From assembly GCA_902627595.1 (NCBI GenBank), contig CACOJO010000001.1, positions 183,241-247,240 of the forward strand: a stretch of DNA of 64,000 bases. The letters run 5' to 3'. Source of the stretch: an uncultured SAR86 cluster bacterium (GTDB lineage: Bacteria > Pseudomonadota > Gammaproteobacteria > Magnimaribacterales > AG-339-G14). The notes under the pieces are model-generated. The model ran no database searches. It was not told the DNA's origin and saw only the letters and a list, made by a program, of their open reading frames with translations. Shown piece after piece: positions 1-11,069 of this stretch; position 1 is the stretch's first letter, and every line of letters begins with the position of its first letter. The translations under genes were made by a program, and so were the position numbers.

Positions 1-721
1 TTTTGCAAAGTTAGATTTTACTGTCTGTCAAGGTTCCGAAGACTTAGATAGATTTGTTGATCTTGGCATAGAGAAACATAAAATAAAAAAAGATTTCTCT
101 TTTAAGTTTGACTCAATTTCAATCAAACAAGAAAAAAAAATTGATTTCATAAATGCAAAAGGCGGTAAAAAGGTAATAATTTGTGCTAGTACGCACAATC
201 CTGAAGAAAAAATGCTTGTCGATGCTTTTGAATTGCTTAATGACGAAAAAGTTCTTCTGATTTTGGTACCAAGACATCCTGAGAGAGCAATAAAAATACA
301 AAAAGAAATGATTAAATCTCAAAAAGAGGCGTCTTTGTTTTCAAGAAATCAGCACAAAATAGATTTTTCAAAAAAAATAATATTGATTGATGAGATAGGA
401 TATCTTGAAAATTTATTTTCGCTAGCTGATATTGCATTTATAGGGGGCAGTTTGATTGATCATGGTGGGCAAAATTTTTTAGAAGCTGTTAAATTTTCGT
501 TGCCTATATCATCAGGTAATAGTTATTTTAACTTTCAGGAAATAGCAGAAGATCTAATTGAATTAAATATTCTCAAAACAGCTGATACTTCAAAAGAACT
601 TTCTAATATATGGAAAAAACAGCTTAGCTTAACTTCCAATGAAATAGCTCGCCAAGCATCAGATTATTTAGCTCAAAGGCAGGGAGCTTCGACAAGAACT
701 TTGGAACATCTGCCTTTATAA
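1..721 (+). CDS. waaA: 3-deoxy-D-manno-octulosonic acid (Kdo) transferase, C-terminal part
   Basis: The window opens inside this gene; the reading frame runs from base 2 and gives 239 codons before TAA, a little over half of a usual WaaA (about 425 residues). The enzyme sits at the inner membrane and transfers Kdo from CMP-Kdo to the lipid A precursor. Visible are the second nucleotide-binding fold with ASTHNPEE, then LVPRHPER, and the strongly conserved GGSLIDHGGQN...EA stretch that binds the donor nucleotide in GT30 enzymes. The start and the membrane anchor lie upstream of the window. No terminator is obvious in the 91 bases before the next gene. The family call is secure; whether it adds one or two Kdo residues cannot be read from this part. 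Confidence 0.9.
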   Translation, partial: FAKLDFTVCQGSEDLDRFVDLGIEKHKIKKDFSFKFDSISIKQEKKIDFINAKGGKKVIICASTHNPEEKMLVDAFELLNDEKVLLILVPRHPERAIKIQKEMIKSQKEASLFSRNQHKIDFSKKIILIDEIGYLENLFSLADIAFIGGSLIDHGGQNFLEAVKFSLPISSGNSYFNFQEIAEDLIELNILKTADTSKELSNIWKKQLSLTSNEIARQASDYLAQRQGASTRTLEHLPL

Positions 722-731
722 CTTTATTTAA

Positions 732-2767
<2,036 letters not shown>

Positions 2768-2818
2768 ATTTTTATCTCCCTTGAAACTTTAATTATCCTA
2801 AAATAAAACCAAAAAAAC

Positions 2819-3727
2819 ATGAAGAAAGCAATTTCTATTTTAGGACCTACTCATTGTGGCAAGACAGAGCTTGCATTAGAAATAAATAAGCAATTTGCAT
2901 CAAAAATAATTAGCGTCGATTCTGTTCAGTTATATAAAGGCGCAAATATTGGAAGTAGCAAACCTGATCAAGAAATTTTAGAAAAAATTCATCATAGCTT
3001 AGTAAATATATTAGATCTTGAGGAAGATTTTTCAGTTAAAGATTTCCTTAATGAAATATCATACGAATTATTTGACTCTAATGAAGATCTTATATTTGTC
3101 GGCGGGACAATGATGTACTTTTATTCTCTTTTTAATGGCATATCTAAGCTACCTGAAAAGAATATTAAATTTAGAAAAAAAATCGCAGAAGAAGCAAAAA
3201 ATAAAGGGTGGAAAATATTACATAAAAAACTTGAAGAAATAGATCCCGATGCAGCAAAAATGATAAATGATACTGACTCGCAAAGAATACTTAGAGCATT
3301 AGAAGTTAATTATTTATCAAAAAGCAGTTTTAGCCAGCTCAAGAGTCTGAAAGAGAAAAGCATTATTGAGGATTATCAAAAATTCTCTTTTGCGATAATT
3401 CCAAGATGTAAAAAAGCTTTTAAAAATGAATTAAAAGAAAGATTTAGGAAAATGCTTGAATTGGGTTTAATTGAAGAAACAAAAGATATATTGGAGCGCA
3501 GTAGCGAAAAAAAGATTAAAGTTCTGAACAGCGTTGGTTACAAACAAGTCGTAGACTATATTAATGGTAAAATTTCTTATGAAGAAATGATTGAGTTAGC
3601 TACTAATGCAACCTATCAGCTCGCTAAAAGACAAATCACTTGGCTCAAAAAATTTAAAATCGATAAAACTTTATTCTCAGATGAAGATGATAAGGTTATG
3701 AAGATTCTATCTATTATCAAAAATTGA
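2819..3727 (+). CDS. miaA: tRNA dimethylallyltransferase
   Basis: A 302-residue MiaA, close to the family length. It prenylates A37 of tRNAs that read codons starting with U, using dimethylallyl diphosphate. The P-loop GPTHCGKT is at residues 9-16, followed by the substrate motif DSVQLYKGANIGSSKP and VGGTMMYF; the C-terminal half shows NSVGYKQ and the basic KRQITWLKKF tail typical of the family. Some positions are less common (Cys in the P-loop, Ser where GTAKP is usual in IGSSKP), which fits lineage divergence. It is the first gene of the plus-strand run to purA. In most gammaproteobacteria hfq follows directly; here hflK comes after 36 bases. Confidence 0.93.
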   Translation: MKKAISILGPTHCGKTELALEINKQFASKIISVDSVQLYKGANIGSSKPDQEILEKIHHSLVNILDLEEDFSVKDFLNEISYELFDSNEDLIFVGGTMMYFYSLFNGISKLPEKNIKFRKKIAEEAKNKGWKILHKKLEEIDPDAAKMINDTDSQRILRALEVNYLSKSSFSQLKSLKEKSIIEDYQKFSFAIIPRCKKAFKNELKERFRKMLELGLIEETKDILERSSEKKIKVLNSVGYKQVVDYINGKISYEEMIELATNATYQLAKRQITWLKKFKIDKTLFSDEDDKVMKILSIIKN

Positions 3728-3763
3728 ATTCCATTATTACCTCTAACAACTTAAAATAATCAT

Positions 3764-4906
3764 ATGTCATGGAATGATCAAGGAAACAATAATGGTTCGA
3801 GAGATCCATGGGGAAGAAATAATAATCCTCCACCGGATATAGACGAACTTATTAAAAAATTTAGAGCTCAAATAAATTCAATCTTCGGAGGCGGCTCAGG
3901 AGGCGGAGACGGCGGTGTCAGAAAGATTCTACCTTCGGTTTTAATCGCCATTGTTCTTTTATACTCTGCTTTTGGTATTTATACGGTAGACGCTCAAGAA
4001 GAGGCTGTCATTTTAAGATTTGGTAAATATTCAACTACAAAAGGTCCAGGGATTCATTGGAATCCACCTTTTATAGATAACAGATTTATTGTAAATACTG
4101 AAAAATTGTTCACTCATACTACTAATTCTTCAATGCTTACAAAAGATGAAAATATAGTTAACGTTGAAGTTGCGGTTCAATACAAACGTTCCAATCCGGT
4201 TTTTTTTCTTTTAGAAGCTTCAGCTCCTGAAGACAGTCTAGCTCAAGCTTCTGAGGCAGAACTGAGACATGTTGTTGGGAGTACTACTATGGACAGCACC
4301 CTTACAGTAGGAAGGGAGCAAATAGCCATGGACGTAAAGTCTAGATTGCAGACTAGATTAGATACCTACAAAACTGGGATTGAAGTAGTAGCAGTATCTA
4401 TTAGGGAATCTAGACCTCCGGATGCAGTTAAAGAAGCTTTTGATGACGTAGTGAAAGCTAGGGAAGACGAAGTCAGGTTAAGAAATGAAGCTGAGACCTA
4501 TGCAAATGAGGTTGTGCCCATAGCTAGAGGTGAAGCTAAAAGAGCTGTTGAAGATGCCGAAGGATACAAGCAAAAAGTTATCTCTGAAGCTGAAGGTGAG
4601 GCATCAAGATTTGATCAACTCCTTGTTGAGTATTCAAAATCTCCAGAAGTTACTAGACAAAGACTATATCTAGACGCAGTTCAATCTGTTATGAATAGTA
4701 GTACGAAGGTGATGATTGATGTAAAAGAAGGTAACAACATTTTATATTTACCTTTAGACCAAATAGCTGCAGCTTCATTAGATCCAAATAGACGTTCTAG
4801 AGAAGATACTGCATCATCTGTATCGCCATCAACTCTCGGATCAAACATTCAGGAGATTACTGACCGAGTTATAGAAGAATTAAGAAGAAGGCAGGATAGA
4901 AGGTAA
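3764..4906 (+). CDS. hflK: Membrane protease modulator HflK
   Basis: A 380-residue SPFH/band-7 protein that with HflC forms the large periplasmic cage around FtsH and modulates membrane-protein degradation. It begins MSWNDQGNNNGSRDPWG, a classic HflK start, followed by a glycine-rich cytoplasmic stretch, one membrane segment at about residues 55-75, then the SPFH domain starting near ILRFGKY. A long coiled-coil region rich in Glu, Ala and Arg follows (about 225-280). A clear Shine-Dalgarno is not seen in the 36-base gap after miaA. It is one base upstream of hflC, so the two are surely cotranscribed. Confidence 0.95.
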   Translation: MSWNDQGNNNGSRDPWGRNNNPPPDIDELIKKFRAQINSIFGGGSGGGDGGVRKILPSVLIAIVLLYSAFGIYTVDAQEEAVILRFGKYSTTKGPGIHWNPPFIDNRFIVNTEKLFTHTTNSSMLTKDENIVNVEVAVQYKRSNPVFFLLEASAPEDSLAQASEAELRHVVGSTTMDSTLTVGREQIAMDVKSRLQTRLDTYKTGIEVVAVSIRESRPPDAVKEAFDDVVKAREDEVRLRNEAETYANEVVPIARGEAKRAVEDAEGYKQKVISEAEGEASRFDQLLVEYSKSPEVTRQRLYLDAVQSVMNSSTKVMIDVKEGNNILYLPLDQIAAASLDPNRRSREDTASSVSPSTLGSNIQEITDRVIEELRRRQDRR

Positions 4907-4907
4907 T

Positions 4908-5792
4908 ATGAAGTCACTAAATTTAAATATAGGAATTATCGCATTAATTCTGATAGTCATCCTTAGTAATGCCATCTATATCGTAAATGATAAACAAACT
5001 GCTATCTTGCTTAGATTTGGAGAAATAGTAGAGCCAGAGATTACTCCTGGTCTCCATTTTAAAATTCCTATTTATCATACAGTTAAAAAATTTGACTCAA
5101 GAGTTCTAACACTAGATGCGTTACCCCAGCCTTACTTCACAGCAGAAAAGAAGAGACTCATTGTCGATGCTTTTGTCAAATGGCGTATTACAAACAACGA
5201 ACAATTTTATATAACTTCATCTGGGGGACAATTGAGTGCAATGAGAACCTTACTGACTCAACGGGTAGATGAAGGTCTCAGAAACCAATTTGGTACTAGG
5301 ACTGTCCAAGAGGTAGTTTCTGGTGAACGAGATGAATTAATGAATATTTTAACTACAGACCTAAACACCGTTGCAGCTCGCGAACTTGGCATAGAAGTCC
5401 TCGACGTAAGAGTTAAAAAAATTGAATTACCAACCGAAGTAAACGAATCTGTTTATAACAGAATGAGAACAGAAAGAGAAAGATTGGCGCAAGAGCTTCG
5501 TGCTCAGGGCACAGAAATAGCAGAAGGCATTCGAGCAAACGCTGATCGTGAAAGAACAATCATTCTTGCTGAAGCTTATAAAAAAGCAGAAGAACTCAGA
5601 GGAAACGGTGACGCTAAAGCAACTGGTATTTATGCCAATGCTTATAATAAAGATCCTGAGTTCTATGAATTCACTAGAAGCTTAAAAGCCTACCAATCAA
5701 CTTTCGAAAACAAATCTGATGTTCTTTTAATAGACCCAGATAGCGACTTCTTTAAATACTTAGATAGCTCTAAAGGGAAAAAGTCTGAATAA
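4908..5792 (+). CDS. hflC: Membrane protease modulator HflC
   Basis: A 294-residue partner of HflK. One N-terminal membrane segment (about residues 5-26) anchors the protein, then comes the SPFH domain (AILLRFGEIVEPEITPGLHFKIP) and a Glu/Ala/Arg-rich coiled coil with RTERERLAQELRAQGTEIAE and RADRER-like sequence typical of HflC. The last part, KAYQSTFENKSDVLLIDPDSDFFKYL, matches the usual HflC C-terminus. The ATG follows the hflK stop by one base, with AAGGTAAT at the end of hflK as a weak ribosome site, so coupled translation and 1:1 assembly are likely. Confidence 0.95.
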   Translation: MKSLNLNIGIIALILIVILSNAIYIVNDKQTAILLRFGEIVEPEITPGLHFKIPIYHTVKKFDSRVLTLDALPQPYFTAEKKRLIVDAFVKWRITNNEQFYITSSGGQLSAMRTLLTQRVDEGLRNQFGTRTVQEVVSGERDELMNILTTDLNTVAARELGIEVLDVRVKKIELPTEVNESVYNRMRTERERLAQELRAQGTEIAEGIRANADRERTIILAEAYKKAEELRGNGDAKATGIYANAYNKDPEFYEFTRSLKAYQSTFENKSDVLLIDPDSDFFKYLDSSKGKKSE

Positions 5793-5799
5793 TTAGTCT

Positions 5800-6759
5800 A
5801 TGTCTATAATAGATACCGGCCTGCCAGATGGAACGGAGGATTTTGTTGGCTCTAAAGCTAAAGAGTTAGAAAATCTTCGCTCTTCTCTTCTGGATAAATT
5901 CTATAAGGATGGTTGCGAGTTAGTTATTCCTTCCTTGATAGAATATACAGAGAGTATTGGAGGCGTTGCTAACAACTCTTTAAAAGATTACACCTATAGT
6001 TTTTCAGATGAGACAGCAAAAGCTATTTCTATAAGGCCAGATATTTCTCAACAAATTGCACGAATTGATATACAAGAGGGGGTTAAAAATAAAAAAAAAT
6101 ATTGCTACTTTGGTGAAACTCTCAGGAAAACAAAAGACTCTTTAACTAAGTCAAGAATTGCATATAAAGCTGGCGTAGAGTTGTTTGGTAATATCAATTC
6201 GTCTGACGAAATTGAAATCATTAAGCTTTTAATTTCAAGCATCAAAAGTACAGGAAAGCACAAGATTACTCTTTCATTAGGAAGAACAGAACCCTTATCA
6301 GAGTTAATAGATGCTTTAGACATTCCCGAAAATGAGGTAAAAAATTTAAAGAAAATAATGTCATCAAAATCTGAAAGCGATTTAGAAGAGTTTTTTCTTT
6401 CTAGAAAGTTTAATAAAAAACTCTTTTTAGAATTTAAGAGTTTGATGTCTTTAAATGGAAAAAACGAATCTTTGAAGTTTTTAAAAAAACATAAAAGAAA
6501 AGCTTTTAGAGATGCTGCAATGAAATTGGGCAAAGTCATAAAAAGTTTGCCAAAGTTCATAGATTATCACCTAGATTTTTCCGACTTTCCAGGTTTTGAT
6601 TATCACTCAGGTTTGGTATTTTCAATTCATGTTAAGGGTTTTGGTTTTTCTTTAGCAAAAGGAGGTCAATATAATGCTGGTCATCAAAGCGCAAAAAGAG
6701 ATGCAATTGGGTTTGATATAAATGTTTCATCTTTATTAAAATTAAACAATCAAGAATGA
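5800..6759 (+). CDS. hisZ: ATP phosphoribosyltransferase regulatory subunit HisZ
   Basis: A 319-residue HisS-like protein without tRNA ligase function, the regulatory partner of short-form HisG at the first step of histidine synthesis. It has the class II fold start GLPDGTEDF, the motif 2-like RPDISQQIARID and a motif 3-like GGQYN. It lacks the anticodon-binding domain of true HisRS, which normally adds about 100 residues. Position between hflC and purA is the standard one for HisZ in beta- and many gammaproteobacteria. Its presence predicts a short hisG elsewhere in the genome. The stop overlaps the purA start (ATGA, 6756-6759). Confidence 0.88.
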   Translation: MSIIDTGLPDGTEDFVGSKAKELENLRSSLLDKFYKDGCELVIPSLIEYTESIGGVANNSLKDYTYSFSDETAKAISIRPDISQQIARIDIQEGVKNKKKYCYFGETLRKTKDSLTKSRIAYKAGVELFGNINSSDEIEIIKLLISSIKSTGKHKITLSLGRTEPLSELIDALDIPENEVKNLKKIMSSKSESDLEEFFLSRKFNKKLFLEFKSLMSLNGKNESLKFLKKHKRKAFRDAAMKLGKVIKSLPKFIDYHLDFSDFPGFDYHSGLVFSIHVKGFGFSLAKGGQYNAGHQSAKRDAIGFDINVSSLLKLNNQE

Positions 6760-8030
6760 ATTCTACAAATACCGCTATTTTGGGTCTTCAATGGGGAGAT
6801 GAAGGCAAGGGCAAAATAGTAAATTACTTAGCAGGAAACTATGCTGCAGCATGCAGGTATCAAGGTGGGCATAATGCCGGACATACTTTGATAGTAAACG
6901 ATAATAAAATTATCTTGCATCTTTTACCATCATCCATCTGTCATACTGACTCCTTATCTCTAATTGGTAAAGGTGTTGTGATTTCTTACGATGCTCTCTT
7001 TTCTGAAATAAATGAGATATCTAATTTTACATCAGGTATTTCAGAAAGATTAAAGATTAGTCCCGCATGTGTCTTGATTCAGCCTTATCATCAACTAATT
7101 GATTTATATAAGGAAAAATCCAATAGCCAAAAAACAATCGGCACCACTCTGAGAGGGATAGGCCCTGCTTATGAAGATAAAGTTGCAAGGAGAGCAATAA
7201 GAATAGTTGACACTCTTAATGAAAATAAGCTCAGATCTTTGATGGAAGAAACGCTTGATTTTTATAATTTTAGTTTAGAGAAATTTTTTGGCAAAGAAGC
7301 ACTATCCCTAGAAAAATTGATTGAAGAAAATTTAGCATTTGGAGAGAGAATAAAACCAATGCTAGCTGATGTTTCTATGTTAATTAGACAATTAAATTCA
7401 GAAGGAAAAAATGTTTTATTCGAAGGAGCTCAGGGAGCTTTATTGGACGTTGATCAAGGTACTTATCCATATGTTACATCAAGCAATTGCTCTCCAGCTG
7501 GCATAGCTTCAGGTGCTGGTTGTGGACCTTTAGATGTAGAAAATATATTAGGCGTTGTCAAAGCATATGTTACTAGAGTAGGTGAGGGACCAATGCCAAC
7601 AGAAATCTTTGATGATTTGGGTAAACGTATAGCAAAAATAGGAGGAGAAGTAGGAGCGACTACAGGGCGACCAAGAAGATGTGGCTGGTTTGATGGAGTA
7701 TTAATGAAAAGAATTATTCAAACAAATAGCATTTCAGGGCTATGTCTTACAAAAATTGATGTTCTCGATGAACTTGAAGAAATCAAAGTATGTAAGGCTT
7801 ATGACAGTATCAATGAAGATTCTATATTTGGCGAATGTATGAACCTTGAAGACGCTGTACCAGTCTATGAAACTCTTCCGGGTTGGAAGGCTCCTACCAA
7901 AAATCTTAAAAATTTTGAAAAGCTTCCAAAAGAAGCAACTGATTTCATCTCATATATAGAAAGCATTTGCGGAGTACCGGTCAAAATAGTTTCTACTGGT
8001 CCAGATGATCTGAGTACAATAGTGAGATAG
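6756..8030 (+). CDS. purA: Adenylosuccinate synthetase
   Basis: A 424-residue PurA, which makes adenylosuccinate from IMP, GTP and aspartate in AMP synthesis. The GTP-binding loop with GDEGKGK is at residues 14-20 and contains the catalytic Asp15; the second catalytic residue is His43 in GGHNAGHT. Also seen are GTTLRGIGPAYEDK, EGAQG, TYPYVTSSN and GATTGRPRRCGW, all diagnostic. The start codon overlaps the hisZ stop by four bases. The gene ends one base before the stop of the convergent nusB. Confidence 0.97.
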   Translation: MNSTNTAILGLQWGDEGKGKIVNYLAGNYAAACRYQGGHNAGHTLIVNDNKIILHLLPSSICHTDSLSLIGKGVVISYDALFSEINEISNFTSGISERLKISPACVLIQPYHQLIDLYKEKSNSQKTIGTTLRGIGPAYEDKVARRAIRIVDTLNENKLRSLMEETLDFYNFSLEKFFGKEALSLEKLIEENLAFGERIKPMLADVSMLIRQLNSEGKNVLFEGAQGALLDVDQGTYPYVTSSNCSPAGIASGAGCGPLDVENILGVVKAYVTRVGEGPMPTEIFDDLGKRIAKIGGEVGATTGRPRRCGWFDGVLMKRIIQTNSISGLCLTKIDVLDELEEIKVCKAYDSINEDSIFGECMNLEDAVPVYETLPGWKAPTKNLKNFEKLPKEATDFISYIESICGVPVKIVSTGPDDLSTIVR

Positions 8031-8031
8031 C

Positions 8032-8430
8032 CTAATCTTTTTTAATAACTTTATCTAAAATTGCGTTTATAAATTTATGACTAGAGGCTTGTCCAAACTT
8101 TTTAGCTAACTTAATGGCTTCATTTATAATTATTGGCTTATCTAGTTTAGTTTGAGAAAACTCATACAATGCCAAATACAAAATGGATAATTCAATTCCT
8201 CCAATTCTTGAAGACGGTATATTCGAAAACTCAGAAATACATTCTAAATATTCCTGCTCAAAACTTTTTATATCTTTAATAATTTGACCAACTTTTTCAG
8301 TGTTTAGATGTTTTTGAGTTTGTTTGAGTTCTTTTAAAACCTTTGTATTTGAATCACCAGAAATATTTTTTTGATACAGAGTCTGAACAACCAACTCTCT
8401 TATTTTTGTAGGAGATGGATCAGTTTTCAC
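8032..8430 (-). CDS. nusB: Transcription antitermination factor NusB
   Basis: A 132-residue all-helical NusB, which with NusE (S10) binds boxA RNA in rRNA antitermination. Diagnostic features are the N-terminal REL.VQ.LYQ pattern and the C-terminal block YLALYEFSQ, PIIINEAIKLAKKFG and KFINAILDKV. Translation starts at GTG (8428-8430) because no ATG is in a sensible place and the GTG overlaps the ribH stop as GTGA, giving tight coupling. It is the last gene of the minus-strand riboflavin block, the same ribH-nusB neighbourhood found in many gammaproteobacteria. Confidence 0.93.
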   Translation of the reverse strand: MKTDPSPTKIRELVVQTLYQKNISGDSNTKVLKELKQTQKHLNTEKVGQIIKDIKSFEQEYLECISEFSNIPSSRIGGIELSILYLALYEFSQTKLDKPIIINEAIKLAKKFGQASSHKFINAILDKVIKKD

Positions 8431-8879
8431 TTAATTTTCTTCAAAGTATCTAAAAAATTCAGAGCTGTTTCGGCAAATTCAGAACCTTTGCTAGCCGCTC
8501 TATTTTTAGCTTCGGATTCATTATTAGTTGTTAGAACTCCAAAAATTATAGGAGTCTCTTCTTTTAGGGAAGTTTTTAGAACATTGTCACTTATGCTTTG
8601 TGAAATTATTTCAAAATGGGGTGTCTCACCTTTAATGATGCATCCTAACAAAATCACAGCATCAAAATTTTTACAAAGACTTTTAGCAGTCAATGGTAAT
8701 TCATAAGCTCCCGGTACAACAAAAGACTCTATTTTTAAATCATATTCATCTAACTTAGAAAGACAGTCTTTAAGCATGGGCATTATTATTTTTTCATTCC
8801 AAACAGTACTCACAACAGCTATTTTTGCATTACTCAAGTTCTTGAGGGATTTATTAAAATTGAGTTTTGAAGATTTCAT
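8427..8879 (-). CDS. ribH: 6,7-dimethyl-8-ribityllumazine synthase
   Basis: A 150-residue lumazine synthase, the penultimate riboflavin enzyme, which condenses the ribityl-pyrimidine with dihydroxybutanone phosphate. VPGAYELP, GCIIKGETPHFE (His88 is the catalytic base in characterised homologues) and PIIFGVLTTNN are visible. Both ends overlap neighbours by four bases: ATGA with ribBX upstream and GTGA with nusB downstream. Normal family length and no missing residues. Confidence 0.95.
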   Translation of the reverse strand: MKSSKLNFNKSLKNLSNAKIAVVSTVWNEKIIMPMLKDCLSKLDEYDLKIESFVVPGAYELPLTAKSLCKNFDAVILLGCIIKGETPHFEIISQSISDNVLKTSLKEETPIIFGVLTTNNESEAKNRAASKGSEFAETALNFLDTLKKIK

Positions 8880-9967
8880 TTTTTTACGTATTCAATTACT
8901 TCTAAATCAAATCCTGATAAGGAAGGATACCTTACCTCACTTCCCATTAATTTAATTTTTTTGACACCCAAATCTCTCAGAATTTGAGATCCTATTCCAA
9001 TTCTTCTTGGGTCATTATTTGGAATACTTACTCTTCTTTTCTTTGAAGCATTTATCTCATTAAATTCGTTTACTTTATTACTTTCCCCATCGATGAGTAA
9101 TATAATGCCTTTTCCAGCTTCGTTAATTTTTTTCATTGCATCAGAAACTGACCATCTAGCACCAAATTCACTTACGTTTAATAAATCATGAAAGAAATTA
9201 CTTTGTTGAACCCTTACGAGTGTTGGGCTATTTTTTGTAATTTTTCCCTTTTGAAGCACTATGTGAGTCTCGTCAAAAATAAGATCTTTGTACAAAATAA
9301 GATTAAATTTACCATATTCAGTCTTTACTGATTTTCGTTCTACTCTCTTTACAGTTTGTTCATTAAATATTCTATAGTTAATAAGATCAGCTATTGTTCC
9401 AATCCTTAGATCATGCTTTTTACTAAAATCGATTAATGCTTTTTTGCGTGCCATAGTTCCATCTTCATTCATGACCTCACAAATAACAGCAGATTCTGTT
9501 AATCCCGCCAATCTACACAAATCAGTACTTCCTTCAGTATGACCTGTACGGGACAAAACTCCTCCTGGCACAGCTCTTACAGGAAAAATGTGACCTGGCG
9601 AGACTATATCACTTGCTTTGGCTCTAGCTTTTGAGGCAACAGCAATAGTTCTTGCTCGATCAGCTGCAGAAATACCAGTAGTTATTCCAGTAGCAGCCTC
9701 AATTGAAACTGTGAATCCAGTACCATGCCCACTCTTATTATCATCTACCATTTGGTTTAAATTTAAAGCAGCACATTTGTTTTGACTCATTGCCAGACAA
9801 ATTAAGCCTCTTGCATGCTTGGCCATAAAATTTATTTTTTCGGCAGTTACTTTTTCGCCAGCAAGAATTAAATCTCCTTCATTTTCTCTATCTTCATCAT
9901 CCATCAATAGAACCATGTTTCCTTTTTTAATTTCAGAGATAAGTTCTTTAGTGCTATTCAAATCCAT
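8876..9967 (-). CDS. ribB: RibBX: 3,4-dihydroxy-2-butanone 4-phosphate synthase fused to a degenerate GTP cyclohydrolase II domain
   Basis: A 363-residue two-domain protein. Residues 1 to about 200 are a complete DHBP synthase, which makes dihydroxybutanone phosphate from ribulose 5-phosphate: [10 protein letters not shown] at 23-32, [13 protein letters not shown] and [11 protein letters not shown]. Residues from about 205 follow the GTP cyclohydrolase II fold loosely but lack the zinc-binding cysteine cluster and the CRxCTGDxFGSxRCDCG signature; no cysteine occurs in this half. It is therefore the RibBX type described for many proteobacteria rather than a bifunctional RibBA. A true ribA should exist elsewhere. 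It starts 1 base after the ribD stop and overlaps ribH by four bases. Confidence 0.9.
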   Translation of the reverse strand: MDLNSTKELISEIKKGNMVLLMDDEDRENEGDLILAGEKVTAEKINFMAKHARGLICLAMSQNKCAALNLNQMVDDNKSGHGTGFTVSIEAATGITTGISAADRARTIAVASKARAKASDIVSPGHIFPVRAVPGGVLSRTGHTEGSTDLCRLAGLTESAVICEVMNEDGTMARKKALIDFSKKHDLRIGTIADLINYRIFNEQTVKRVERKSVKTEYGKFNLILYKDLIFDETHIVLQKGKITKNSPTLVRVQQSNFFHDLLNVSEFGARWSVSDAMKKINEAGKGIILLIDGESNKVNEFNEINASKKRRVSIPNNDPRRIGIGSQILRDLGVKKIKLMGSEVRYPSLSGFDLEVIEYVKK

Positions 9968-9968
9968 T

Positions 9969-11069
9969 TTATTTTTTCCTGAGTATTATTTTTTTGTCTT
10001 TTCCCACCTGAATTTCTTCAACTATATCGAATTGCTTGTTATCAAAAAAGTTTATTTTTTTTCTGCCGTTATAAAAATATTCTGCCTGTTTTCCAAGTTT
10101 CTCTGGAGAAACATAAAAAATAAACTCATCAATTAAATTATTATCTCCAAAACTTCCGAGTAGTCTTGGTCCGGATTCAAGCAGAATATTATTTACAGGA
10201 AGTTTAGAAATTTTCTTAACAAAATAATTTGGGTCTAGATAATGTCCTTTACTTTTGCAATTTAATAGAGAGATATTTTTTAGTCCCTTTGCAGATTTTG
10301 GCAAACTACTTTTTGAGGTTACAACAACTTTGTGCCCAGGCAGTTTAAAGAATGGCGCATTCCAATCAAGCGCAAGGTCTTTCGAGAAGACATATCTTTT
10401 TGGTTGAAAAAATGCCTTGCTAGAAAGTATCTTGTTGAGTCTTACGTTCATTGAAGGTAAATCTTCATTAATCGTTCCAGCTCCAGTTAAGACTATATCT
10501 GACTCAGCACGCAGACGTTGCACATCGTTTCTAGCGGGAATGCCAGTAATCCATTTTCTTCTTTTTGTTAGAAAAACTGATTTGTGATCGGCTGACATGG
10601 CAACTTTTGCTCTTATGTAAGGTCTTTTGAATTTCGCTTTATGTAAAAAACCTAAATTTAAATCGATGCAATTTTGGTTATTAAGATTTTTAACTGAATA
10701 ACCTGCTTTGCGAAGTTTTTCCAAGCCATTTTGCGAGGGATCTTTTGAACCAATAACAATTCTCTTAAAATCATACTTTACAAGTTCATCAACGCATGCT
10801 CCCGTTTTACCTTTTTTGCTGCATGGCTCTAAAGTTATGAATATTTCACTCCCAGAAATTTGTGAAAGAAATTTTTTTTTATATCTTTTCTTTACATCGT
10901 TAATGGCATTGATTTCCGCATGTGGCCCGCCATAAACTTCGTAATATCCCTGCCCAATTATCTTCTCATTTTTAACAATTATAGAACCAACATTGACTCC
11001 TGGCTTGGTACTATATTTTCCTTTAATAGCAAGACTTATTGCTTTAGTAATGAAGGAATTGTCATTCAT
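9969..11069 (-). CDS. ribD: Bifunctional diaminohydroxyphosphoribosylaminopyrimidine deaminase / 5-amino-6-(5-phosphoribosylamino)uracil reductase
   Basis: A 366-residue RibD covering steps two and three of riboflavin synthesis. The N-terminal zinc deaminase has HAE at 50-52 and the PC...C pair at Cys83 and Cys92. The C-terminal NADPH-dependent reductase starts near the RPYIRAKVAMSAD stretch and includes WITG, TGAGTINEDLPSMNVR and the LLESGPRLLGSF region. The ATG lies inside the last codons of nrdR (8-base overlap). In many gammaproteobacteria ribE follows ribD; here ribBX follows directly. Confidence 0.95.
   Translation of the reverse strand: MNDNSFITKAISLAIKGKYSTKPGVNVGSIIVKNEKIIGQGYYEVYGGPHAEINAINDVKKRYKKKFLSQISGSEIFITLEPCSKKGKTGACVDELVKYDFKRIVIGSKDPSQNGLEKLRKAGYSVKNLNNQNCIDLNLGFLHKAKFKRPYIRAKVAMSADHKSVFLTKRRKWITGIPARNDVQRLRAESDIVLTGAGTINEDLPSMNVRLNKILSSKAFFQPKRYVFSKDLALDWNAPFFKLPGHKVVVTSKSSLPKSAKGLKNISLLNCKSKGHYLDPNYFVKKISKLPVNNILLESGPRLLGSFGDNNLIDEFIFYVSPEKLGKQAEYFYNGRKKINFFDNKQFDIVEEIQVGKDKKIILRKK

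Noticed and set aside
9968..11061. FMN riboswitch before the riboflavin genes
   Set aside because: The genes overlap or abut; there is no room for the 140-base element and no conserved box was seen.
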